A stretch of DNA of 64,000 nt from Bradyrhizobium liaoningense (GTDB taxonomy: Bacteria > Pseudomonadota > Alphaproteobacteria > Rhizobiales > Xanthobacteraceae): contig NZ_JAFCJT010000001.1 in the NCBI RefSeq assembly GCF_018130785.1, positions 1,178,001 to 1,242,000 on the forward strand, in the 5' to 3' direction. Below, piece by piece: positions 57,083-64,000 of this stretch. The position numbers and the translations under genes were made by a program. Position 1 is the first letter of the stretch, and every line of letters starts with the position of its first letter. A model generated the notes under the pieces. That model searched no databases, had not been told where the DNA came from, and saw only the letters and a list, made by a program, of their open reading frames with translations.

Positions 57083-57391
57083 CTACTGTCTCGACATCGA
57101 AATTAATAGCGTGTTGACGACCGGAGCAGGCGGATTTGTCATCTCGGACGGAGATACTGCTGCGTCGTTGAGATTGCGGACCGGGCGCTGCGATGCGGAG
57201 GGCGTGCTTAGGGCCAAACTCAACTTCTTCAGCATGCGCCGGAACTCGTGATCATACGACGCGTCGACATCGCGCATCGTTGAAAACGATGTGACGAAAT
57301 ATTCCTTTAATCGGTCGATCGCTTCTCCATCTCCATAGAGAACACAAGCACTGTTGGGATTAGGAGCAAGATGAACAATCACCTTCGGCAT
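57083..57391 (-). CDS. Possible small hypothetical protein
   Basis: This open frame of 102 residues (MPKVIVHLAPNPNSACVLYG, then EAIDRLKEYFVTSFSTMRDV) looks protein-like, with a basic helical part before a Pro-rich end. There is no clear ribosome binding site, and its start overlaps the 5' end of the opposite-strand gene at 57371 by 21 bp. I do not recognise it. The remaining 56961-57082 shows nothing. Confidence 0.35.
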   Translation of the reverse strand: MPKVIVHLAPNPNSACVLYGDGEAIDRLKEYFVTSFSTMRDVDASYDHEFRRMLKKLSLALSTPSASQRPVRNLNDAAVSPSEMTNPPAPVVNTLLISMSRQ

Positions 57392-57727
57392 GCAGCGCTT
57401 GCTGTATTCATTGTCATACTGCCGATTTTTACAATCGGTCACGCTCGCGCCCACGATTATCAGCACCCCGAGTTGAACAGCTGGTATGAGAGCTTGCACA
57501 GTGGCAAAGGGCCTTGCTGCGATGGCAGCGATGCGAAGCGCGTTGATGACGCCGATTGGGAAGCTAAGGACGGTCACTATCGCGTACGCCTTGATGGCGA
57601 GTGGGTTGATGTTCCGAACGAAGCTGTCGTGGATGGACCAAACCGCGCTGGCCGTACGATGGTCTGGCCTTACTACCTAGATGGTCACCCGAAGCCGCGC
57701 TGCTTCATGCCGGGGAGCATGGGCTGA
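57371..57727 (+). CDS. Small secreted hypothetical protein
   Basis: This 118-residue protein has a signal peptide (MNNHLRHAALAVFIVILPIFTIGHARA) and a mature domain with SLHSGKGPCCDGSDAKRVDDADWE, GHYRVRLDGEWVDVPNEAV, then WPYYLDGHPKPRCFMPG. The vicinal cysteines and the late Cys may form a disulfide or bind metal. The pattern recalls small secreted proteins I associate with Bradyrhizobium, but the function is unknown. AGGAG lies 5-6 nt before the ATG. The base composition is lower in GC than the surroundings. Confidence 0.7.
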   Translation: MNNHLRHAALAVFIVILPIFTIGHARAHDYQHPELNSWYESLHSGKGPCCDGSDAKRVDDADWEAKDGHYRVRLDGEWVDVPNEAVVDGPNRAGRTMVWPYYLDGHPKPRCFMPGSMG

Positions 57728-57767
57728 TAGCGAGCGCAGGCATGCAAGCCTGAAGTAGACCGGCGCT

Positions 57768-58898
57768 CTAGCACCCGTCGTCTCCTTCCACGACGGTCGA
57801 CAAGAAGCTGGAACGAGCCAGGTCACATGCAATCGGTTTCGAGAACGAGGTGCCAAACCATCTACTTGTCAACGAACCATCGTTGGTGACCCAGGGGATT
57901 GGCCGCAGTTGCGGCAGATAAGATGCATACGGCATCACTTTCGCAAGCGTCACTCTGACCAGATACTTTGCTAGAAAAGCCTCGTTCATTCCGCCGTCCA
58001 GTCCGCTATAGATCGGGGCTGCCGGCACGTTGTCATTGAGCAATCGCGCGAATTCGAGTTCGTCGGTACGTTGCTTCTCAAGCGCCCGCCGCGCAATTTT
58101 GGAATCCACGACAAACGCGGGGCATTTGTCGGTGGGACTGAACACGAGAGGATACGGCGAATTTGGTGGAGCTTGCGCATCGAACACATAGCGTCGATTG
58201 CACACGTCCACCTTAGGTTCGAGATGCGTCGTCTCGAAGTGATCGTTGCCGACTTTGAGCATTTTCCAGAAGGAGAGGTTCGGGCTATTTCGATGCTGCG
58301 CCAGGTTTGCCGGCGTCAGGCGGAATGGATAAGCCTGGACCTGAAAGGACGGTCGGCCGCCGAGGGAGTCCCGCGCTAGCGAATAGATCTCGCTTATCTG
58401 TTCGTCGGTCATGGCATAGCAACCGCTCGATGAGCAGTCGCCATGGATCATGAGTAAGCTGCCGTCGCGATTGTTTGCCTTGTCGAAGCTGTTGGGAAAG
58501 CCGACGTTGATCGCGAGATGGTAATCGGAATTGGGATTCATCAGCTCGGGAGTAATCGTATAGAACCCCTCTGGAGCCTGACGGTCACCCTCCTTCAGTT
58601 TCGGCCCGAGATCCCCCGACCACCGACAGATCGGGTACACCTTGAGGATTTTGAAGAGGCCTGTGGTGTCCTGTTTCCAGACTTCGAGCTCCGCCTCTTG
58701 CTTGAAGACGCGCACAAGGATAGGCGAGTATTTTGGCATCTTCTTTTGTCGGAGCAGCGAGAGCAACTCGGGTGGTAGCTCCTTTGTCGCCTTGGCCGGC
58801 AAGCGGTTGCTGTTTTCGCCAAGGCAGGTGGCCGGCGACAACGCCGCGAAAAAAGCTGCAGTCAGCACAAGCGCACGGAGTGCCGTGGCGCCGATCAT
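57768..58898 (-). CDS. L,D-transpeptidase-like (YkuD/YafK) exported protein
   Basis: This 376-residue protein has a signal peptide (MIGATALRALVLTAAFFAALSPATCLG). The catalytic segment is LLMIHGDCSSSGCYAMTD, the HG-x(n)-S-x-GC motif with the nucleophile Cys, as in YafK-type enzymes acting on peptidoglycan or its lipoprotein links. GFYTITPELMNPNSDYHLAINVGFPN precedes it as in that family. The C-terminal ~150 residues beyond the catalytic domain are unassigned. The ATG at 58898 has a GAGGTAGGG-like site; the ATG at 58928 lacks one. The 58929-59158 gap holds no gene I can support. Confidence 0.82.
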   Translation of the reverse strand: MIGATALRALVLTAAFFAALSPATCLGENSNRLPAKATKELPPELLSLLRQKKMPKYSPILVRVFKQEAELEVWKQDTTGLFKILKVYPICRWSGDLGPKLKEGDRQAPEGFYTITPELMNPNSDYHLAINVGFPNSFDKANNRDGSLLMIHGDCSSSGCYAMTDEQISEIYSLARDSLGGRPSFQVQAYPFRLTPANLAQHRNSPNLSFWKMLKVGNDHFETTHLEPKVDVCNRRYVFDAQAPPNSPYPLVFSPTDKCPAFVVDSKIARRALEKQRTDELEFARLLNDNVPAAPIYSGLDGGMNEAFLAKYLVRVTLAKVMPYASYLPQLRPIPWVTNDGSLTSRWFGTSFSKPIACDLARSSFLSTVVEGDDGC

Positions 58899-59158
58899 GA
58901 CCCTACCTCGGGCGTGGAATCTGCTCATTTGGGTAGCGTGTAGTCAGTGGGTTCGTAAGGCAAGCCCAGATGGACGCAGTCACCAGAGAAGTTCGAGCTT
59001 ATCGTTGGCCTTGGGGATGCCAAGACGCTCGGTCTCGTCGTCCGCTTCTGACCCCAACTCGGATATCGAGTGAGGCTCGCTATTGCGCCGCTATTGGAAG
59101 CACTTCGGACGCCGTTCACACGCCCTGGCTGCCGCACGTACGCTTGAACGGAGAGCCC

Positions 59159-60076
59159 TCACGCCGGCTCCGCCGCCTTCACACCGAGCGGCTTCGGCGC
59201 CATGCCGCCGCCCGGCTTGAGATGGAATTCGTAGCTCATCAGGTGCCATTGCCCGCTCGCCTTGGTGCCATCGGGCATCTCAGGGTCGTTGCGCGGCTCG
59301 ACCTTGGCGACGAGGTCGTCCTTCACCCCGAACACCACGTCGGAATCCAGATATTTGTCGCCGTCCATGAAGACGTGGGTGATCAGCGGCTCGTAACCCT
59401 TCGCATTGACCAGGAAGTGCACGTGCGCGGGGCGCATCGGATGACGCTTGGTCTGCACGATCATCTCGCCGACAGGGCCATCGGTCGGGATCGGGTAGCT
59501 GCAAGGCAAAATGGTGCGGAAGAAGAAGCGGCCGTCGCTATCCGTGATGAAGCGCGCCCGCGCTGAGGCGCCGATCTCGTCATAGTTCGCCTTCTGTGAA
59601 TCGTAGAAGCCGTCATCGTCGGCATGCCAGACGTCGACGGGGACGCCCGCAAGCGGCTTGCCCTTGAGGTCGGTGACGCGGCTCTGCACGAACATCCGTT
59701 CGCCGGTCTGGTTGTTCGGAGAGATGTCGGTGCCATGCGCGGTGACCTTGTGCTCGCCGACATAGAACGGGCCGAGCACCGTGGTCTGGGTCGCGCCGTC
59801 GCGATCGCGATGGTTGACGGCGTCGACCAGCATGGAGACGCCGAGCACGTCGGAGAGCAGGATGAATTCCTGCCTTGTGTCGGTGCATTTCTGGCCGGTG
59901 CGGGTCAGGAAATCGATGGCGTATTCCCATTCCTCGAAGGTCAGCCCGGTCTTGCTCACGTAATCGTGCAGCGACTTCACCAATTCCTGGAGCAGGAATT
60001 TCGCCCGCGTATCAGGCGTATTGTCGAAGCTTTTGACGACGGCTTCGGTGAGTTCGGTCTCGTTGAACTGGGTCAT
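59159..60076 (-). CDS. Intradiol ring-cleavage dioxygenase, hydroxyquinol 1,2-dioxygenase type
   Basis: This 305-residue non-haem Fe(III) enzyme cleaves 1,2-dihydroxybenzene rings between the hydroxyl groups. The iron ligands are visible at Tyr158 (GFYDSQ), Tyr194 (CSYPIP), His218 and His220 (RPAHVHF). The N-terminal helical dimerisation domain (about 1-100) carries TFEEWEYAIDFLTRTGQKCTD, and TVLGPFYVGEH opens the catalytic part. Sequence is nearest to hydroxyquinol rather than catechol dioxygenases. No maleylacetate reductase or monooxygenase is adjacent, so the pathway is incomplete in the window. Confidence 0.85.
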   Translation of the reverse strand: MTQFNETELTEAVVKSFDNTPDTRAKFLLQELVKSLHDYVSKTGLTFEEWEYAIDFLTRTGQKCTDTRQEFILLSDVLGVSMLVDAVNHRDRDGATQTTVLGPFYVGEHKVTAHGTDISPNNQTGERMFVQSRVTDLKGKPLAGVPVDVWHADDDGFYDSQKANYDEIGASARARFITDSDGRFFFRTILPCSYPIPTDGPVGEMIVQTKRHPMRPAHVHFLVNAKGYEPLITHVFMDGDKYLDSDVVFGVKDDLVAKVEPRNDPEMPDGTKASGQWHLMSYEFHLKPGGGMAPKPLGVKAAEPA

Positions 60077-60249
60077 GGTGCGTTTGCCCTGAGCTTTCTC
60101 GTTGACCCCATGAGAGATCCTTGGGGCTCCCAGGAGGCGTTCCTGGGTGAGCCTACACCAGTCGGCGGGGCCGCGTTAAGCGCAACCGGCTTGGAATGGA
60201 GCCGTCATTTCGGTATCAACTTTCCGACAAAACGCCCCCGGAGGAACTG

Positions 60250-61524
60250 ATGCTCGCCCCTACCCCCGCCTCGCCCGAATCCGTGGGCATGTCCAAGGCC
60301 GCGCTCGACCGCGTCGATGCGCATCTGAAGAGCCGTTACATCGATGCCGGCCGTTTTCCCGGCACGCAGCTCCTGGTCTATCGCCGCGGCAAGATCGCCC
60401 ACAGCTCGGTGCAGGGCTTTGCCGATGTCGAGCGCAAGGTGCCGGTCAAGGACGACACCATCTACCGCATCTATTCCATGACCAAGCCGCTCACCAGCGT
60501 CGCCTTCATGATGCTGGTCGAGGAAGGCCTCGTCGCGATCGACGAGCCCGTCGCCAAATACATTCCGGAATGGAAGGACCTCGGCGTGTTCGTCGCCGGC
60601 ACCGCGCCGGCCTTCCTGACCCGGCCGCCGTCCCGGCCGATGCTGATCGTCGACCTGCTGCGCCACACTGCCGGCCTCACCTACGGCTTCCAGCAGCGTT
60701 CCAACGTCGATGCCGCCTATCGCGCGGACAAGATCGGCGAGGTCGAGAAAGCCGGCACGCTGCAGAGCATGATCGAGGCTCTTGCAAAGATCCCGCTGGA
60801 ATTCTCGCCCGGCGAGTCCTGGAACTACTCGGTCGCGACCGACGTGCTTGGCTATCTCGTTGGCAAGATCTCCGGGATGCCCTTCGAACAGTTCCTGAAA
60901 CAACGCATCCTCGATCCGCTCGGCATGACCGACACCGATTTTCACGTGCCGGCCGCCAAGGCGCACCGTTTCGCAGCCTGCTATTCAGCCGATCCCGGTG
61001 GCGGCATGACCTTTCATGCCGGCCAGCGCCGCGAGGGCCTGACGCTCCAGGACGATCCGACCCAGAGCTCGTTCCTGTCCCCGCCCTCGTTCATCTCGGG
61101 CGGCGGCGGGCTGTGCTCGACGGTCGCCGACTATCTCACCTTCTGCCGCGCGCTGCTCAATGGCGGCGAGCTGGGCGGCGTCCGCCTGATCGGGCCGAAG
61201 ACACTGGCGCTGATGACGAGCAATCACATTCCGGGCGATCGCGCGCTGCCGGAAGTCTCCCGCTCCCTGTTCTCGGAGGCGACCTATAACGGCATCGGCT
61301 TCGGCCTCGGCTTCGCCGTGACCATGCGCCCGGCGGAGACGCTGATCGCCGGCAGCCCGGGCGAATATAATTGGGGCGGTGCGGCCACGACCTCGTTCTG
61401 GATCGACCCGGCCGAGGAGCTGATCACCATCTTCATGACGCAGGTGCTGCCGTCGAGCGCCTATCCGCTCCGGCGCGAGCTGCGCAGCATGGTCTATGCC
61501 GCGATCACCGAGAGCAACCTTTAG
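60250..61524 (+). CDS. Beta-lactamase-fold serine hydrolase (class C-like/esterase)
   Basis: This 424-residue protein has the SxxK nucleophile motif in IYSMTKPLTSVAFM and a Tyr in SWNYSVATDVLGYLVG (YxN-like). Other features are LLRHTAGLTYGFQQ and a C-terminal GGAATTSFWIDP in the third-motif position. Such proteins act as esterases, lactonases or peptidases rather than true lactamases. No signal peptide is visible. The ATG at 60250 has GGAGG 5 nt upstream; the frame from 60196 adds unrelated residues. It ends at a strong bidirectional terminator. Confidence 0.85.
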   Translation: MLAPTPASPESVGMSKAALDRVDAHLKSRYIDAGRFPGTQLLVYRRGKIAHSSVQGFADVERKVPVKDDTIYRIYSMTKPLTSVAFMMLVEEGLVAIDEPVAKYIPEWKDLGVFVAGTAPAFLTRPPSRPMLIVDLLRHTAGLTYGFQQRSNVDAAYRADKIGEVEKAGTLQSMIEALAKIPLEFSPGESWNYSVATDVLGYLVGKISGMPFEQFLKQRILDPLGMTDTDFHVPAAKAHRFAACYSADPGGGMTFHAGQRREGLTLQDDPTQSSFLSPPSFISGGGGLCSTVADYLTFCRALLNGGELGGVRLIGPKTLALMTSNHIPGDRALPEVSRSLFSEATYNGIGFGLGFAVTMRPAETLIAGSPGEYNWGGAATTSFWIDPAEELITIFMTQVLPSSAYPLRRELRSMVYAAITESNL

Positions 61525-61534
61525 TCAAATCGAC

Positions 61535-61564
61535 CGATCCCGCGGCCTCAGGGCCGCGGGATCG
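61535..61564. terminator. Bidirectional terminator hairpin between convergent genes
   Basis: CGATCCCGCGGCC and GGCCGCGGGATCG form a perfect 13-bp stem with a TCAG loop in the 47-bp gap between the hydrolase and TRAP permease stops. There is no T tract, but stability and placement support termination both ways. Confidence 0.7.
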
Positions 61565-61571
61565 AGCCTGC

Positions 61572-62891
61572 TCATTTCAACATCTCCGGAACGATCAGGC
61601 GCGGCAGGAACAGCGACACGCTGGGCCAGATGATGACGGCTGCCAGCACGAGCAGCATCGGCACCAGCATGATCACCGTGTCCTTCAAGGCGTAGCGCAG
61701 CCGCACGCCGGCGATCGAACAGGCAATCATCAGGCACAAGCCGTAAGGTGGCGTCACAAGCCCGAACGCCAGCGAGACGATCGAGATGATCGCAAACTGG
61801 ACCGGGTGCAGATCGACGGACCTGGCCAGCGGCTCGAGCACGGTGCCGACGATGACGATCGCCGGGATGGCGTCGAGAAAGCAGCCGACGACCAGAAAGC
61901 AGAAGGCGATGAAGAAACCCGCGGTGACCGTGCCCATGCCCCAGGTCGAGACATTGGCCAACAGCTCCTGCGGAATCTTGTAGTAGGCCAGCAACCAGCC
62001 GAATGCGCTCGCAGTCCCCACGCAGAACAGCGCAACGCCGGCAAGGCGTCCGGTGTCGAGCAGTGCCTTGTACAGATCGCGCCAACCGGTCTCGCGATAG
62101 AAGAACGCCGACAACGCCACGGAATAGAGCACCGCAACGCAGGCGGATTCGGTCGCGGTGAACCATCCAAGCAGGATGCCGCCGACGATGATGAACGGCG
62201 TTATCAGCGCCGGTATGGACCGCCAGATCGCGCAGCGCATGTCCCGCCAGCTATCCTTCGGATAGGTCGGATAGCCTCGTCGCACGGCGTAGACGTGCAC
62301 GGTCGCCATCTGGGCGCCGGCAATCAGGAGGCCTGGGACGATGCCGGCCAGATACATCGCGGCGATCGACGTCGAGATCAGCCCGCCCCACACGATCATC
62401 AGGATCGACGGCGGGATGATGACGGCGAGCACCGCGGACACCGCGGTGATGGCGATGGAGAACGAGAGATCGTAGCCTTCCTTGGTCTGGGCATCGATGA
62501 AGATCTTCGACTGGCTCGCCGCATCGGCGGTCGAGGAGCCGGAGATGCCCGCGAAGAACACCGAGAGCACAACGTTGATCTGCGCCAGCGATCCCGGCCA
62601 GTGTCCGACCATCGAACGCGACAGCGCGACCAGCCGGTCGGTGATGCCGCCGATGCTCATCAGATTGGCAGTGAGCAGAAAGAACGGCACTGCCAAGAGG
62701 ATGAATGAATTGTAGGCGTTGAAGGTTTCCTGCGCGAGCATCATCATAGAGAGGTGAGGCTCGATCAAAAGAATCGGCACGCAGGCAAGGCCAAGTGCGA
62801 AGGCAACCGGCACGCGGACGACCAGCAGGCCAACGAAAACCCCGAACAGGATGATCGCCGCCTGTCCGGCGGACAGAACATTCCCGCTCAT
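61572..62891 (-). CDS. TRAP transporter large permease (DctM family)
   Basis: This 439-residue permease with about 12 hydrophobic segments has FAGISGSSTADAASQSKIFIDAQTKEGYDL, IPPSILMIVWGGLISTSIAAMYLAGIVPG and GLVTPPYGLCLMIACSI, typical of DctM. The start overlaps the small permease stop (ATGA). It belongs to the DctP-DctQ-DctM operon running off the window. The substrate is probably a carboxylate; an aromatic acid is conceivable given the nearby dioxygenase, but this is weak inference. Confidence 0.9.
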   Translation of the reverse strand: MSGNVLSAGQAAIILFGVFVGLLVVRVPVAFALGLACVPILLIEPHLSMMMLAQETFNAYNSFILLAVPFFLLTANLMSIGGITDRLVALSRSMVGHWPGSLAQINVVLSVFFAGISGSSTADAASQSKIFIDAQTKEGYDLSFSIAITAVSAVLAVIIPPSILMIVWGGLISTSIAAMYLAGIVPGLLIAGAQMATVHVYAVRRGYPTYPKDSWRDMRCAIWRSIPALITPFIIVGGILLGWFTATESACVAVLYSVALSAFFYRETGWRDLYKALLDTGRLAGVALFCVGTASAFGWLLAYYKIPQELLANVSTWGMGTVTAGFFIAFCFLVVGCFLDAIPAIVIVGTVLEPLARSVDLHPVQFAIISIVSLAFGLVTPPYGLCLMIACSIAGVRLRYALKDTVIMLVPMLLVLAAVIIWPSVSLFLPRLIVPEMLK

Positions 62892-63403
62892 GGCTTCACC
62901 CCAACCAGAATCCGCGCTTCGTCGAGAATCTGCTCGCCCGCAAACACGATCCAAGTTACGCCGGCCACCGGCCAGGCGACGTGGATCAGCCAGAGCGGCA
63001 GATCAGCCAACTCCGACGTCCTGTTCCAGGCGAACCGCGTGAATTCGAGACCGGCCCACACAAATACAAATGCAAGCGCCAGCACGCCGAGACGGGCGAG
63101 GATTCGCACCAGAGCCTCCGACCGCCGTGACAGATCGGGCCAGACGTCAACCTCGAAATGCTGGGCCTCCCGGATGCCGACCATGGCGCCGATCATGATG
63201 GTCCAGACGAACAGGAAGCGCGCCATCTCCTCCGTCCAGATGTAGGAGGGAATGAGCGGGGTGTAGCGCGATATGATCTGCAGCGTCACCGGGATGACGA
63301 GAATGCCGACACAGGCCGCGAGCAGGATTTCGAGCAATTTCGCATAGGCCGCCGTCGCTCGGCGCCATAGCGACGGGTTCGCCGCAACAGGTATTTCGGT
63401 CAT
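62888..63403 (-). CDS. TRAP transporter small permease (DctQ family)
   Basis: This 171-residue membrane protein has four helices and the DctQ pattern PSYIWTEEMARFLFVWTIMIGAMVGIREAQHFEVDVWP. It is translated just before and overlapping the DctM gene. The binding-protein gene ends 81 bp upstream. Confidence 0.9.
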   Translation of the reverse strand: MTEIPVAANPSLWRRATAAYAKLLEILLAACVGILVIPVTLQIISRYTPLIPSYIWTEEMARFLFVWTIMIGAMVGIREAQHFEVDVWPDLSRRSEALVRILARLGVLALAFVFVWAGLEFTRFAWNRTSELADLPLWLIHVAWPVAGVTWIVFAGEQILDEARILVGVKP

Positions 63404-63484
63404 TGGAGCTCCGCGGTGGCGATCATCACCAAAGGGGCAAGCCGCAAGGCTTGCCCCGATATTGCGTCGGTAGACATGGAGAGG

Positions 63485-64000
63485 TCAGGCGACGTTGATC
63501 TTCTCGAAAATGCCTTCCGCGCCGATTTCCTTGGCGTAGGTGGCCATCACGGGATCGGCGAGTTTCTTCATGGCGTCCCGCTCCTCGAACGGAACGCGCT
63601 TGAGCTTGCCGGCCTTCTCAAGCGCGTCGAGCTTGATCACCTCTTCGCTCGACTCAAGCTGACGGCCGTAGTCGCCGGCTTCCTTGCCGGCCTTCATGAT
63701 CGCGTCCTGCAAATCCTTCGGCAAGGTCTTCAACGTCTTCACCGAGAAGCAGATCGGCCGGATCGAGACGGCGTGCTGGGTCAAATTGAGATGGGGGGCC
63801 ACTTCGTAGAACTTCATCGCCTCGACACCGGCGGCTTCGTTTTCGCCGGCCGATATCACACCGTTCTGGATCGCGTTGTAGATTTCGTTGTAGGCGATCA
63901 CCGTCGGGCTCATGCCGACTGCCGCAAAGGTCTTCGACCAGATCGGCGCGCCCTGCACGCGAACCTTGAGGCCCTTGAGATCGGCGAGATTCTTGAGCGG
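63485..64000 (-). CDS. TRAP transporter substrate-binding protein, C-terminal part
   Basis: This is the C-terminal 171 residues of a DctP-family binding protein; the gene continues past base 64000. The visible part begins LKNLADLKGLKVRVQGAPIWSKTFAAVGMSPTVIAYNEIYNAIQNGVISAGENEAAG, where the Arg of KVRVQ is the carboxylate-binding residue. It supplies substrate to the DctQ/DctM pair downstream. It is clearly different from the DctP protein at 22968-23963. Confidence 0.88.
   Translation of the reverse strand, partial: PLKNLADLKGLKVRVQGAPIWSKTFAAVGMSPTVIAYNEIYNAIQNGVISAGENEAAGVEAMKFYEVAPHLNLTQHAVSIRPICFSVKTLKTLPKDLQDAIMKAGKEAGDYGRQLESSEEVIKLDALEKAGKLKRVPFEERDAMKKLADPVMATYAKEIGAEGIFEKINVA

Overview
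The window is high-GC, tightly packed alphaproteobacterial DNA, most likely a Bradyrhizobium chromosome. Three things point there. The nitrate-assimilation order nrtABC / narK-bjgb-flp-nasC, with a single-domain globin in the operon, is the arrangement described for Bradyrhizobium diazoefficiens. Intergenic gaps carry several dispersed palindromic repeat families of the kind common in Bradyrhizobium and Rhodopseudomonas. The gene content is dominated by ABC and TRAP uptake systems with short catabolic operons. No phage, IS element, CRISPR array, tRNA or rRNA was seen.

Layout. 1-6.7 kb: 3' end of ornithine aminotransferase, a fructose-1,6-bisphosphate aldolase/phosphatase next to a PPi-type phosphofructokinase, and a large secreted LTXXQ-like protein, all within what looks like an old tandem duplication that left 3'-end fragments of three genes at 3.3-3.5 kb. 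6.7-14 kb: a seven-gene minus-strand operon (ABC permease, binding protein, ATPase, enolase-superfamily enzyme, Gfo/Idh/MocA dehydrogenase, DUF993 protein, TIM-barrel isomerase), probably uptake and breakdown of an unidentified substrate. 14-21 kb: TetR regulator, double VOC protein, two PfkB kinases, ferredoxin-reductase-like flavoprotein, crotonase and histidine phosphatase. 21-26.6 kb: IlvD/Edd dehydratase plus TRAP transporter, divergent from a GntR regulator. 26.6-32 kb: small stress and secreted proteins, a transglutaminase-like protein and a Kv-type channel near a perfect FNR/FixK box, then a TAXI binding protein and a secreted protein preceded by 14-bp tandem repeats. 32-44 kb: sugar-acid and carbonyl metabolism (uronate dehydrogenase, two SMP-30 lactonases, aldehyde dehydrogenase, aldo/keto reductase, zinc dehydrogenase), an AceE/MdeB-like E1 divergent from an Lrp regulator, PPK2 and a DMT exporter.

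44.3-57 kb is the nitrate-assimilation region: uptake by the NrtABC transporter and NarK, reduction by NasC with Flp as likely electron donor, and the Bjgb globin, probably for NO handling. A divergent FNT channel and a PP2C-kinase fusion protein follow. Two promoters (nrtA, narK) carry the same near-consensus sigma-54 element and the same GC(A/T)C-N7-GTGC palindromic element exactly 95 bp upstream. The divergent FNT gene has its own sigma-54 site equidistant from the nrtA element. This implies coordinated NtrC/RpoN control. 57-64 kb: small secreted proteins, an L,D-transpeptidase-like protein, a hydroxyquinol-type intradiol dioxygenase, a serine hydrolase, and a second TRAP system whose binding-protein gene runs off the window.
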